Below are positions 52,234-61,903 of a stretch of DNA of 64,000 nt, piece after piece; within the stretch, counting starts at the first letter, position 1, and each line of letters starts with the position of its first letter. The stretch is from IMG/VR virus record IMGVR_UViG_3300037322_000275, positions 29,082 to 93,081 of that record, one strand, 5' to 3'. Source of the stretch: a virus. The notes below the pieces were generated by a model. The model was not told the DNA's origin and did no database searches. It saw nothing but the letters and a program-made list of their open reading frames with translations. Position numbers and translations under genes: made by a program.

Positions 52234-54648
52234 ATGAACACGAAAATAAACACAATACCATTACCTCGTCAAAGACTTCCCTATTCTCAAAAAAATAAAG
52301 AATGGCGAAAAGATAATGTTGATTATTCTGATACACATTCGTATTACCATAATGAAGGAGTTCGTAAAGACTTAAAAAATAAAATCATAAATTTAAACCT
52401 ATATAACGGTATCTTAGATCAAGAAGATTTGTTAAAAGTAACAAACCCAAATCATTTAGATGCTTCATATGTTTATGATGAAATACCACACAATCCTATA
52501 ATTGTTCCTAAAATTGATTTATTAGTTGGTGAAGAAATTAAAAGAAGATTTGATTACTCAGTAATTGTAACTAATTCTGATGCAATTTCTTCAAAAGAAG
52601 AAGACAAAAAAAGAATACTCTTTGAAAAATTAACTTCAATAATTCAATCAAATTCAGATGAAGAACAAATAAAGTTAAAGATGTCAGAACTTGACAAGTA
52701 CATGAAATACACTTGGCAAGATCTTCGAGAGAAAATGGCTAATCAAATTTTAAAACATTATTATCAAGAACTTAATTTTGCAGAAAAATTTAATAAAGGA
52801 TTTAAAGATGCTTTAATTATGGCTGAAGAGATATATCTTTTAGATATAGATCACGGAGAACCTACAATGGAAAAACTAAATCCATTAAAAGTTAGAGCTG
52901 TAAGAAATGGTAATTCAGACAAAATTGAAGACTCTTCTTTAATTATTATTGAAGATCACAAGTCACCAAACTACCTTATAGATAAATACTATGATGAGTT
53001 AAAACCTGAAGAAATTGATTATCTTACAGAATACACAACAAGTGGAAAAAGTAATTATTCAGATGACCATAATAATCACACATTACTAAGAGATGGTCAA
53101 GAAGGACTCTTTGCTAGAAAAGATACATACAATACTTTATTTGGTATTGCAGAACTAAATGGTCATACTTTTAATTCAAACTATACAGACGATCAAGGTA
53201 ACATAAGAGAATTTATTGTTAGATGGAAATCATTACGTAAAGTTAAGAAAATTCAGTACTATGATGAATATGGTGAAACACAGTTTAGATTTGAATCTGA
53301 AGAATACAAAACAAACAAGACCTTAGGTGAAGAAGAAACTGCTTTTTGGATTAATGAATCCTGGGAAGGAGTTAAGTTAGGTAAAGATATTTATCTTAAA
53401 ATGAGACCTAGACAAGTTCAATACGTAAAAGCAAACAATCCTTCAAAAGGACATTTGGGAATAATTGGTCAAATATATAACACAAACCAAGGAAAAGCTG
53501 TATCTCTGGTAGATAGAACTAAAAATTTCCAGTACATGTATGATGCAATGTTTGACAGATTAAACAAAGCAATTGCTACAAATTATGGTAAAATATTAAA
53601 ACTAGATTTAGCAATGGTTCCTGCAAACTGGGAAATTGAAAAATGGATGCATTTTGCTGTAGTAAATAAGATTGCAGTAGTAGATTCATTTAAAGAAGGA
53701 CAACACGGAGCAGCAACAGGTAAATTATCTGGAAATCTTCAGAATCAAGGAGGTTCTGTAATGGACATGGAAACAGGTGCATATATACAACAACATATTC
53801 AGTTACTTGAGTTCATTAAAATAGAACTTGGTGAAATTGCAGGAGTTTCAAGACAACGTGAAGGTCAAGTTGCAAATAGAGAAACCGTTGGTGGTGTAGA
53901 ACGTTCTGTAAATCAAAGTTCACACATTACTGAATATTGGTTTATGTTACATGAATCATGTAAGATAAGAGTGTTAGAAGCTTTTCTTGAAACAGCTAAA
54001 GTTGCATTAAGAGATACTGAAAACAAAAAAGTTCAATATATATTAGATGATCAAACAATTGAGATTCTTAATATGGAAGGTGAAACGTTTTCAGAATCTG
54101 ATTATGGAATTCTTGTTACAAACACACCTAAAACAATGGAACTTGAAAATGCAATAAAACAATATGCACAAGCATTTATGCAGAATGGTGGATCAATGTC
54201 AACTATTATGGATATTTACTTTAGTCCTTCACTGATGGATATGCGACGTAAATTAGAAAATGCTGAAGAAGAAATTTCTAAAAGAAATGCGCAACAAGGT
54301 GAAGCACAAAACAAAATTGCAAAAGAAACACTTGATTATACAAAAGAACTAGAAAAGCAAAAACTAGAATTAGAAGATACCAAAAATCAGAGAGATAATG
54401 ATACTCGAAGATATGTTGCAGATATGAATGACAATTTTAGAAATTCAGGATCTCAAGATAATAACGATGATGGTGTAAATGATTATTTAGATATAAATAA
54501 ATTTAATTTAGATGTTGAAACAAAAAAGAATGAATATCTAGTTAAAATTAAAGCACTAGACAACGACATGAAAAAACATAAAGATGAAATGGAATCTAGA
54601 AAAGTAGATCAGTCAATTGCAAAGATCAATAAAAAGAAAACTACGTAA
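52234..54648 (+). CDS. Portal protein
   Basis: 804 residues, the size of crAss-like portals. IPHNPIIVPKIDLLVGEEIK, the long ARAKD-free stem region, and LLEFIKIELGEIAGVSRQRE followed by VGGVERSVNQSS are characteristic of portals of this group. It has a coiled-coil, charged C-terminal third. It forms the dodecameric DNA gate; the scaffold and capsid genes follow. Confidence 0.88.
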   Translation: MNTKINTIPLPRQRLPYSQKNKEWRKDNVDYSDTHSYYHNEGVRKDLKNKIINLNLYNGILDQEDLLKVTNPNHLDASYVYDEIPHNPIIVPKIDLLVGEEIKRRFDYSVIVTNSDAISSKEEDKKRILFEKLTSIIQSNSDEEQIKLKMSELDKYMKYTWQDLREKMANQILKHYYQELNFAEKFNKGFKDALIMAEEIYLLDIDHGEPTMEKLNPLKVRAVRNGNSDKIEDSSLIIIEDHKSPNYLIDKYYDELKPEEIDYLTEYTTSGKSNYSDDHNNHTLLRDGQEGLFARKDTYNTLFGIAELNGHTFNSNYTDDQGNIREFIVRWKSLRKVKKIQYYDEYGETQFRFESEEYKTNKTLGEEETAFWINESWEGVKLGKDIYLKMRPRQVQYVKANNPSKGHLGIIGQIYNTNQGKAVSLVDRTKNFQYMYDAMFDRLNKAIATNYGKILKLDLAMVPANWEIEKWMHFAVVNKIAVVDSFKEGQHGAATGKLSGNLQNQGGSVMDMETGAYIQQHIQLLEFIKIELGEIAGVSRQREGQVANRETVGGVERSVNQSSHITEYWFMLHESCKIRVLEAFLETAKVALRDTENKKVQYILDDQTIEILNMEGETFSESDYGILVTNTPKTMELENAIKQYAQAFMQNGGSMSTIMDIYFSPSLMDMRRKLENAEEEISKRNAQQGEAQNKIAKETLDYTKELEKQKLELEDTKNQRDNDTRRYVADMNDNFRNSGSQDNNDDGVNDYLDINKFNLDVETKKNEYLVKIKALDNDMKKHKDEMESRKVDQSIAKINKKKTT

Positions 54649-54693
54649 AAGCTATTAAAGACCTTTCAAATATTAAAAATATATTAATTAATA

Positions 54694-54725
54694 TTTGGAA
54701 TTTCTTTATTTTTACGTTATATTTG
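54694..54725 (+). promoter_or_regulatory. Phage promoter, plus strand (TTTGGA-N18-TATATTTG)
   Basis: TTTGGA 54694-54699, 18 bases, TATATTTG 54718-54725; about 30 bases before the scaffold ATG. A palindromic AATATT pair lies just before it. Confidence 0.78.
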
Positions 54726-54756
54726 TAAACTTGAAGAACCACATAACAAAATTAAA

Positions 54757-55827
54757 ATGGAAGATGATAATTTAACAATGGGTATTTTTGAAAAAGGTAT
54801 GGAATTAAATCTAAATACTTTTGAAAATTTTGACGATACCACAGATGATGATGAATTAATTACAGATGAGCCTGTAATAGAAAAAGATAACCAAGTCGAG
54901 GACGATAGTTCAGAGGAAGTAGACAAGGAAGATGTTGAAAATGAGGGTGATGATGAAGGTGGTGAATCTTCTTCCAACTTATATTCTTCTTTAGCCACTG
55001 TTGTTTACGAACAAGGTCTATTGCCCTCATTGAACATTGCAGAAACACCAATTAAATCTGTTGAAGACTTGGTAAATGCATTTAAAAAAGAACAAGAGTC
55101 ACAAGCACTAAAGCTTAATGAAGATTTTATTAACAATATTGATGTTAACAAGATTGCAGAAAGTAAAAGAGCTATACAGGACTTAAGTAATATAACTGAA
55201 GATTCACTACGTGATGATTTACAGTTAGCAAAAAGTATAATTAAAAGAGATTTAGAAAATCAAGGTTTAGATGCAAATAAAACATCTAGAATGCTAAAAA
55301 GATTAATTGATTTAGGTGATGACGCTCTTATAGAAGATTCACTAGAAAGTCTTGAAAGTTTAAAAGAATTTGAAAATCGTCAGATTGATATTGAAAAAAC
55401 AAATTATACTAAAAGAATTGAACAAGAAAAAGTTGAACAACAAAATCTAGAAAATAGTTTAAGAGAAACAATATATGATTCTAAAGAATTAATTAAAGGT
55501 TTAAAGTTAACTAAATCAATTCAAGATAAAGTTTATAAAAATATAACAGAAGTAATTGGTAAATCTCCTGAAGGTGAGTTTGAAAACAAATTCATGAAAG
55601 ACAGAAGAGAAAATCCACTTGAATTTGAAACTCGCATGCATATGTTTTATGAGTTGACAAATGGATTTAAAGATTTTACTAAGTTATCACGTCCTGCAAC
55701 ATCAAACGCTGTAAGAGATTTAGAAAAGATTGCAAGACAACAAAAAACCATTGATAATGGAACTCCTTTCTATATGCAAGATTCTAACAGCTACGATAAC
55801 ACAAGTGGACATGTTTTAAACATGTAA
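54757..55827 (+). CDS. Probable head scaffolding protein
   Basis: 356 residues. A strongly acidic N-terminus (DDTTDDDELITDEP...EDDSSEEVDKED) is followed by long helices and coiled coil (EKTNYTKRIEQEKVEQQ). Its place between portal and major capsid is the usual scaffold position. No protease motif was seen. Confidence 0.75.
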   Translation: MEDDNLTMGIFEKGMELNLNTFENFDDTTDDDELITDEPVIEKDNQVEDDSSEEVDKEDVENEGDDEGGESSSNLYSSLATVVYEQGLLPSLNIAETPIKSVEDLVNAFKKEQESQALKLNEDFINNIDVNKIAESKRAIQDLSNITEDSLRDDLQLAKSIIKRDLENQGLDANKTSRMLKRLIDLGDDALIEDSLESLESLKEFENRQIDIEKTNYTKRIEQEKVEQQNLENSLRETIYDSKELIKGLKLTKSIQDKVYKNITEVIGKSPEGEFENKFMKDRRENPLEFETRMHMFYELTNGFKDFTKLSRPATSNAVRDLEKIARQQKTIDNGTPFYMQDSNSYDNTSGHVLNM

Positions 55828-55920
55828 TAATCATTTACTATTTAGTAAACAATTATAAAATGATTTTGTAGTTACAGAAATCATTTTTAACATAACCGTA
55901 ACAAACTAAAAATAATATAT
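55828..55920 (+). promoter_or_regulatory. Structured leader of the capsid gene
   Basis: TTTACT-ATTT-AGTAAA (55835-55850) is nested within AATCATTT...AAATGATT, a two-layer hairpin directly before the capsid gene. It could be an attenuator, RNase site or stabilising 5' structure. Confidence 0.4.
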
Positions 55921-57432
55921 ATGTCAATAGGAAAATGGGTCATGACTAAAGGTCAGGCTTGGAGTGGTATCACTCTAAAAAATCACATTTCGCAATTGTT
56001 TGGTCAATCACCTCAATTGATTTCACCATTAACAACTGTTTTATTACAAAATTCTGGAATGAAAAATTTAGATACAACTCTATCTTTGTTTCCTGAAAAA
56101 GTACTTAACACTGCAGATGATTTTGTATGGAAAGTAGTTGGTAGTGACGAACGAAATATTCCTCTTGTTGAAGCTAGATATAATGGAGCTGTTGTAGATG
56201 TTAACACTGTAGGTGTTGGTGAAGCTAGAGCAACATTTGAATTAGTATTCGCTGAGAAATGGTTTACAAAAATGCACTTGATTGCAGGTCACAGACCAGA
56301 TGTTTACCAAATGAGAATTTTAGAAGACCCTTATGAAGATGGTCAAAATTATGTTTACACATGTGAAGTATTTGGTGGTCAAGAATCTTTAGCTGGTATT
56401 CCAGGTGATGAATTTTTACCAGGAAACAAATTCTCTATTGAAGGTGCTCCTGTTGAAGACGAATTGTCTATTCAAGGTGCAGGTATGGGATTCACTTCTC
56501 CATACTTAATGAGAAACTCTCTTACTTCAATCCGTATGGAACATAAAGTTTCTGGAGCAATGATTGACTGTAAAATTCAACCTGTATATTTTGCAGGAAT
56601 TGAAACAAGAGATCCTAACACTGGAAAAGTTCATAGTTCTACAACTTGGATGCAAGAAGTTTACTGGCAGTTTGAAAAGCAGTTATCTAGAATTAAATCT
56701 AGAACTATCATGTTTGGTAAAACAAACCGTGATGAAAATGGTCGTTTCTTAAATAAAGGTAATGCAAATGTTGAAATTAAAGCTGGTTCTGGAATCAGAG
56801 AACAAATGGAGGTTTCTAACACAACTACTTATAACCGATTTTCTATTCGTTTATTAGAAGATTTATTATCTGAATTATCAGAAGGTAAATTAGATTTTGA
56901 CCAAAGAAAATTCATGTTACGTACAGGTGAAAGAGGTGCTGCACAATTCCACAGAGCTGTAGCTGAAGTTGCTTCAGGATGGGCTGCGTTAGGATTTGAT
57001 AACACAAATCAGAATTCACTAAAGCAAGTACAATCTAAATTTCACGATAATGCATTTTCTGCAGGATTTCAGTTTACTGAATATAGAGCACCTAACAACA
57101 TTCACGTAATGTTAGAAGTAGATCCAATGTATGATGATAAAGTAAGAAACAAAGTATTACACCCAGACGGTGGTGTAGCTGAGTCTTACCGATATGACAT
57201 CCTTTACATTGGTTCAATGGAAGAGCCTAATATCCAGAAAGTAAAAGTTAAAGGTTCTGATGAATTACGTGGTTACCAAGCAGGTATTCGTAATCCTTTT
57301 ACAGGACGTAGAGGTGGTGAAATGCAAACAATGGAAGATTCTGCAACTATGACTGCACTTGTTGAAGGTGTTGGTTCATTAGTAAAAGATCCTTCTAGAA
57401 CTGCAACATTGAAACCAGCAATCATAGATTAA
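55921..57432 (+). CDS. Major capsid protein
   Basis: 503 residues, HK97-type by context and by its beta-rich pattern. The opening MSIGKWVMTKGQAWSGITLK and the internal NTTTYNRFSIRLLEDLLSEL and FRAxxN-like FTEYRAPNNIHVML segments resemble crAss-like capsid proteins. Codon use is enriched in GGT, CGT and other preferred triplets compared with neighbours, as expected for the most abundant protein. Followed immediately by a strong terminator. Confidence 0.92.
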   Translation: MSIGKWVMTKGQAWSGITLKNHISQLFGQSPQLISPLTTVLLQNSGMKNLDTTLSLFPEKVLNTADDFVWKVVGSDERNIPLVEARYNGAVVDVNTVGVGEARATFELVFAEKWFTKMHLIAGHRPDVYQMRILEDPYEDGQNYVYTCEVFGGQESLAGIPGDEFLPGNKFSIEGAPVEDELSIQGAGMGFTSPYLMRNSLTSIRMEHKVSGAMIDCKIQPVYFAGIETRDPNTGKVHSSTTWMQEVYWQFEKQLSRIKSRTIMFGKTNRDENGRFLNKGNANVEIKAGSGIREQMEVSNTTTYNRFSIRLLEDLLSELSEGKLDFDQRKFMLRTGERGAAQFHRAVAEVASGWAALGFDNTNQNSLKQVQSKFHDNAFSAGFQFTEYRAPNNIHVMLEVDPMYDDKVRNKVLHPDGGVAESYRYDILYIGSMEEPNIQKVKVKGSDELRGYQAGIRNPFTGRRGGEMQTMEDSATMTALVEGVGSLVKDPSRTATLKPAIID

Positions 57433-57453
57433 GCTTAAAATTAATAATAACAT

Positions 57454-57484
57454 AAGAGGGAATTAAACACTCCCTCTTTTTTTT
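57454..57484 (+). terminator. Rho-independent terminator after the capsid gene
   Basis: AAGAGGGA (57454-57461) pairs with TCCCTCTT (57471-57478) followed by a T-run to 57484. Confidence 0.9.
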
Positions 57485-57520
57485 AAAATCTTTCGGAAGA
57501 AGAAATAAAACTAAAGAAGA

Positions 57521-58381
57521 ATGGAAAAATCAAAAAGTACTTTTACACTACCTGATGAAGTAGTTATAGTAAAATTTATATCAAGACGTAGAGGAATGGC
57601 AGCTAATGTTGATTCTAATCACGTAATTTCAGGAGGAATGTTGTCTAATTCTGTAAAGAAATTTTCAGCACCATTACAACGAAATGGTTCAATTAAAAAT
57701 GTTTTAACAAAAGAAGAAAAAGAACATCTTGAAGAGTTGACAAGTTTAGATCTTTCTATATATAATACAAATTTCTGGAGAGACTTCAGAGTTACATTAC
57801 ATAAAGAAGATGCAAGTAATCGTTTTAACTTAAATAATGCAATAGATTATATCTCAGTTAAAATATTAGAAAGCTATTCTAAAGAAGATATTGCACTTAG
57901 TTGGGCAGATAGAAATAAAAATCAAACATATCAGTTTGCAATTACTCGTGAACATGAAGAAATGATGGAATCTAAAGGAAAATATGATTCTAAAAAAGAA
58001 GCATTTAAATTGTACGGTAAAATTGAAGATGACAAACAAAAATTAATAGGTATTCTTAAATTACTTACTAATAAACCAATATCTAAAGATTCTAAGTTAG
58101 AATGGATACAAAATAAAGTTGAAGAATATATCGATAACACACCTGCACAATTTGTTAATGTTGTTAACGATAAATCTTTTTATACTAAAATGTTAATTAA
58201 CGACGGTATTGACAAAGGTGTTATTATAAAAAATAGCAACAAGTATTCAACAGCTGATGGTTTAGAATTATGTAAAGTAGGAGAAATTGCAACATTTGAT
58301 AATGCCATTACTTTTTTAAATGATGTTAAGAATCAAGAAATTTTTACTTTAATAGAAGCTAAAATTAACAAAATTAAATAA
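57521..58381 (+). CDS. Probable virion structural protein (286 aa)
   Basis: The start MEKSKSTFTLPDEVVIVKFI and following FISRRRGMAANVDSNHVISG place it as a conserved post-capsid gene in this phage group, probably a capsid accessory or connector component. The C-terminal part is helical and zinc-free. Function inferred from order only. Confidence 0.65.
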   Translation: MEKSKSTFTLPDEVVIVKFISRRRGMAANVDSNHVISGGMLSNSVKKFSAPLQRNGSIKNVLTKEEKEHLEELTSLDLSIYNTNFWRDFRVTLHKEDASNRFNLNNAIDYISVKILESYSKEDIALSWADRNKNQTYQFAITREHEEMMESKGKYDSKKEAFKLYGKIEDDKQKLIGILKLLTNKPISKDSKLEWIQNKVEEYIDNTPAQFVNVVNDKSFYTKMLINDGIDKGVIIKNSNKYSTADGLELCKVGEIATFDNAITFLNDVKNQEIFTLIEAKINKIK

Positions 58382-58383
58382 AT

Positions 58384-59121
58384 ATGACTACTCAGGAATT
58401 TAATAATAAATTTGATATTTACTATAATAATATTGCAGGGCAATCTAATCCTAGTTTAGATGTATATGAAAAATCAGTATATTTAACTAAAGCACAATTA
58501 GAAATAGTTAAAAATTATTATGACCCTGATAGTAATAGAAAAAAAAGAGGATTTGAAGGATCTGAAAAAAGAAGAAATGATTTAAAACAACTAGTAAAAG
58601 ATTATAAAGTTTCAAGTTTTCAACAAAACAGTAATGGAATAAATACTATGTCAAGATTTTATGTAGTACCTTCTGAATTGTTTTTGATTGTAAATGAAAA
58701 ATTAAAAGTTATTTCTAATGATTGTGATAACAACAGAATTATAAACGTTACACCATTTACACATGATGAATACAATAGTCAAATAAATAATCCTTTTAAA
58801 AATCCAGATTCCAATAATGCATGGAGATTAAATATTTCCAACATTAATAATAACAAAGTTGTGGAAATACTTTCTGTATATTCTAGTGTAGAATATCAGT
58901 TAAGATATATCAAATATCCAAAACCAATTATTTTGGGAAATTTATCTGTAATTTATCCTTCAGAAAATTTAACAATTGACAATATTTCAACAACAACACA
59001 GTGTGAACTCGATGAATCAATACATGAAGAAATACTGGACAGAGCTGTCGAGTTAGCACTAAATGATTATCAACCTCAACAACTAGCATCTAAAATTCAA
59101 ATTGACGCTAGGAATGAATAA
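58384..59121 (+). CDS. Probable head-tail connector (ring) protein (245 aa)
   Basis: Helical N-terminus (MTTQEFNNKFDIYYNNIA, YEKSVYLTKAQLEIVKNYYD) then a beta domain; ends LDRAVELALNDYQP. This layout fits the connector downstream of capsid in crAss-like phages. Two bases after the preceding gene. Confidence 0.65.
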   Translation: MTTQEFNNKFDIYYNNIAGQSNPSLDVYEKSVYLTKAQLEIVKNYYDPDSNRKKRGFEGSEKRRNDLKQLVKDYKVSSFQQNSNGINTMSRFYVVPSELFLIVNEKLKVISNDCDNNRIINVTPFTHDEYNSQINNPFKNPDSNNAWRLNISNINNNKVVEILSVYSSVEYQLRYIKYPKPIILGNLSVIYPSENLTIDNISTTTQCELDESIHEEILDRAVELALNDYQPQQLASKIQIDARNE

Positions 59122-59181
59122 AGAAAATTCAAGTATTTTGAATTAATTAAATTAAGTATTAATAAATAAACAAATCAAATT

Positions 59182-60189
59182 ATGTTTGGACCAAATCAGG
59201 TAGGCGAACTTATGGTAGGTAATGCATCAGCAAGTCAAACGACTGTACCTACTTTTAGAGCATCCGCTACAGATAAACAATTAAAAGTTCTCTCTAAAGA
59301 TGGAACAGTTGCTACATTAGGTAAACCTTTTTATGTACTTCAAAAAGCAACAGGTATTCCTGGTGGTATTGAATTCTCAGATAAAATTGACCCTCGATCT
59401 ATCGACAGAATAACCGTTAAAGCTTATGCTCCTGAAATTTTTGGAGCTGTAAAAGTAGATGGTTTTGCTACGGCAGGCGCTATTGCACCAAAGAGAACTT
59501 ACGAAGTTGAAATTCGTGTAGAAAATCAATTGTCTGTAGAAAATTTTGAAATTCTTCAAGGTTACTATGTTACAGGTGAAGTTATTGGTTCTGATACTGC
59601 CACTACAGTTAGAGATGGCTTATTGTTATCATTAAACAAAAACCTTAAGCGAAGAGGTGACAAAGAATTTACTGCTGTTGCAGATGGTACAGGAATTTTA
59701 ATTACTGAAAAAGAACAAATAAACGTACCAGGTCGTATTGATGGACGTAAGCAATATTTTACAGTTAGAGGTAAAATTTTTGAAAACGTATCAACAAATG
59801 GTGCAGGTTCTAATCTTGGATTCTTAATAGCAACTCAAGTAGTTGTTCCTTTTCCAGGTAATGGTACAGGTAAGTATGCTACAAATTACGAATACTTTGT
59901 TAAAGGTATGAAATATGATGCAAACAGAGAATTTGGATATCCTGCAAATTTTGCAGATGTAACACCATATTATGCGTCTAAAGCAGGAATATATAATGTT
60001 GTTCAAATCAAATACTTTGCAACTCGTACAGAAACTTCTGTTGAAAGACAATATAAAGTTTTAACAATTATTGTAGAAAAAGGAACTAATACTTTAGCAA
60101 ACAACGCTTCAACAAACTCTATTCTTGCAGACATTAGAACTGCAGTTGGAACTTTAGCTGTAGTACCTGCTAATTTACCAGTAGTATAA
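59182..60189 (+). CDS. Abundant virion protein, head-accessory or tail type (335 aa)
   Basis: MFGPNQVGELMVGNASASQT, then a beta-rich body without helices (FYVLQKATGIPGGIEF, YEVEIRVENQLSVENFE). Codon use is unusually regular (GGT, CGT), like the capsid gene, suggesting high expression. A strong terminator follows. It is consistent with a tail-tube or capsid-decoration protein; not proven. Confidence 0.65.
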   Translation: MFGPNQVGELMVGNASASQTTVPTFRASATDKQLKVLSKDGTVATLGKPFYVLQKATGIPGGIEFSDKIDPRSIDRITVKAYAPEIFGAVKVDGFATAGAIAPKRTYEVEIRVENQLSVENFEILQGYYVTGEVIGSDTATTVRDGLLLSLNKNLKRRGDKEFTAVADGTGILITEKEQINVPGRIDGRKQYFTVRGKIFENVSTNGAGSNLGFLIATQVVVPFPGNGTGKYATNYEYFVKGMKYDANREFGYPANFADVTPYYASKAGIYNVVQIKYFATRTETSVERQYKVLTIIVEKGTNTLANNASTNSILADIRTAVGTLAVVPANLPVV

Positions 60190-60208
60190 TCAACAAATAA
60201 ATTAACCT

Positions 60209-60247
60209 AAAAGGAGTTAAGTGATATTCGCTCAACTCCTTTTTTTT
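60209..60247 (+). terminator. Rho-independent terminator
   Basis: AAAAGGAGTT (60209-60218) pairs with AACTCCTTTT (60234-60243), with an extendable inner stem and a T-run of eight. Ends the connector/structural unit. Confidence 0.9.
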
Positions 60248-60260
60248 ATCTTAAAACTAA

Positions 60261-60845
60261 ATGTCAATAATAATAAATAACTTTTCAATAATAAATGACG
60301 GACAATCTTTAGCTATAGATGTTGAAACAAACGTAGGGTTTAATATTTCACATATTAATTTATGGAAAATGGATAACTTTAAAGATTATTCTTTAGCTTA
60401 TAGTTTAGATTACAAACTAGAAGGAATAAATAACAAAGAAGTTTTTATAGTAACAAATGCTGAATTTGGGGTTAACGAATTTACAGATTTATATTTTATA
60501 GAAATAAACAGTACTTATGAAGAAGAACTAAATGTTGAATGTAGTTCTTGTCAAATTCCAGGACTAGGAATAACTTATAATTTAGGTAACTACTATCAAT
60601 GTTTGCTTTCTTACTTTCTAGAATCTAATATTGGTAATTGTACTAATTGTGGTAATGACTCAAGTATAAAAATAATAAACACAATTAATCTTTTACTTGA
60701 CATGGTTGAAAATGCAATTGAAATTGGTTATTATACACAAGCAATATTAATGATAAAGAAATTAAAAAAACTTTGTTTAATTAAAAATTGTAAAGGTTGT
60801 AAACCAATTAGCTGTAACTCTTGTAACAAATTTAAACAATACTAA
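60261..60845 (+). CDS. Cysteine-rich structural-region protein (194 aa)
   Basis: Beta-rich first half, then CSSCQIPG, CTNCGND, CKGCKPIS and CNSCNKFK: four CxxC pairs that could bind two zinc ions. A helix with INTINLLLDMVENAIEIGYY lies between. It precedes fibre genes. Function unknown; possibly a fibre- or tail-associated scaffold. Confidence 0.7.
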   Translation: MSIIINNFSIINDGQSLAIDVETNVGFNISHINLWKMDNFKDYSLAYSLDYKLEGINNKEVFIVTNAEFGVNEFTDLYFIEINSTYEEELNVECSSCQIPGLGITYNLGNYYQCLLSYFLESNIGNCTNCGNDSSIKIINTINLLLDMVENAIEIGYYTQAILMIKKLKKLCLIKNCKGCKPISCNSCNKFKQY

Positions 60846-60846
60846 A

Positions 60847-61503
60847 ATGTTAGACATAAATAATAAAGTACATATATCTGTAATTATTAAATCTCTTGAA
60901 AACATTTATAATTATTCAAAAATATACGGTGTATTAAATCCTGAAGATCTAAACTACTTAAACATTATTTACAAACTATTGAATTCCTGTCATCTTGATT
61001 TAACAATTGAACAAATACAAAAGTTAACTGGTATATACGAAAATATAAAAAATGTTTCTAAATTTATATGTCCTGAATTAATTTATCCAAAACATATTCA
61101 AACTAAAACTAAATTTGTTCAAGCAGAATCTGAAGATTGTAATGAATTTACAGTATCAAACAAAATATTTTATTGGGAAGATACAAGACTTGGTGGCTTG
61201 TTTACAATATCAACACTTAGTGAAGAAATAGTAATTCAAAATTACTTTGTTAATAAATTATACAAAACTAAGGAATTATTTAACACAGGAGTAAATATTA
61301 ACTATTTATTAAATAGTAAAAGAATTTATGCTGTCTCTGAAAGTAATACATTAAACTATCAAATATTTGATGTTTCAAATAATTTAAATTTAACTTCATT
61401 TTTTGACTTTCAAATAATTCCACAATTAAATATGACATTAATAATGTCTAATAAAGATTATGCTCCTGAGCAAGTAACAATACGAATTAAAAAAACAAAT
61501 TAA
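60847..61503 (+). CDS. Unknown protein in the fibre region (218 aa)
   Basis: Helical N-terminal half (VIIKSLENIYNYSKIYGVLN), beta-rich second half (FYWEDTRLGGLFTIS). No repeats or enzyme motif. One base from the preceding gene. Confidence 0.65.
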   Translation: MLDINNKVHISVIIKSLENIYNYSKIYGVLNPEDLNYLNIIYKLLNSCHLDLTIEQIQKLTGIYENIKNVSKFICPELIYPKHIQTKTKFVQAESEDCNEFTVSNKIFYWEDTRLGGLFTISTLSEEIVIQNYFVNKLYKTKELFNTGVNINYLLNSKRIYAVSESNTLNYQIFDVSNNLNLTSFFDFQIIPQLNMTLIMSNKDYAPEQVTIRIKKTN

Positions 61504-61893
61504 ATGATACAATGTAATGAAATTACTCAAAAAGTAAATGAACTTCTTATTGCTTTTTCAAATTGTAAAAAAATAAACAATGATGATTTAATAACTCTTG
61601 TTGAATTAGTTGCCGCAGTTAACACTTGTGCAAATGGAGGACCTAGTTACAACAATGAAATTACAGAATTGTACGAGCCTATTGTTGAACAAACTGTTAC
61701 TTATTTTCCAAATTCTTTTCATAGTTATTCTATAATGGTGTTAGAAGGTGGGATTAAACAAACTATAAATTTATCAGAAATAACATATCCAACAGGAACT
61801 GTTTTAAATACTGAATTTACAAACTTAAATCAAACAACAGTTACATTTAAAATTGTAGCAGGAAGTAAAGTTGTTGTTAAATATTTAATATAA
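61504..61893 (+). CDS. Unknown protein in the fibre region (129 aa)
   Basis: MIQCNEITQKVNELLIAFSN helix followed by a beta domain ending KIVAGSKVVVKYLI. It could be a fibre base or small receptor-binding module. No family was recognised. Confidence 0.65.
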   Translation: MIQCNEITQKVNELLIAFSNCKKINNDDLITLVELVAAVNTCANGGPSYNNEITELYEPIVEQTVTYFPNSFHSYSIMVLEGGIKQTINLSEITYPTGTVLNTEFTNLNQTTVTFKIVAGSKVVVKYLI

Positions 61894-61903
61894 AGGAATT
61901 AAA

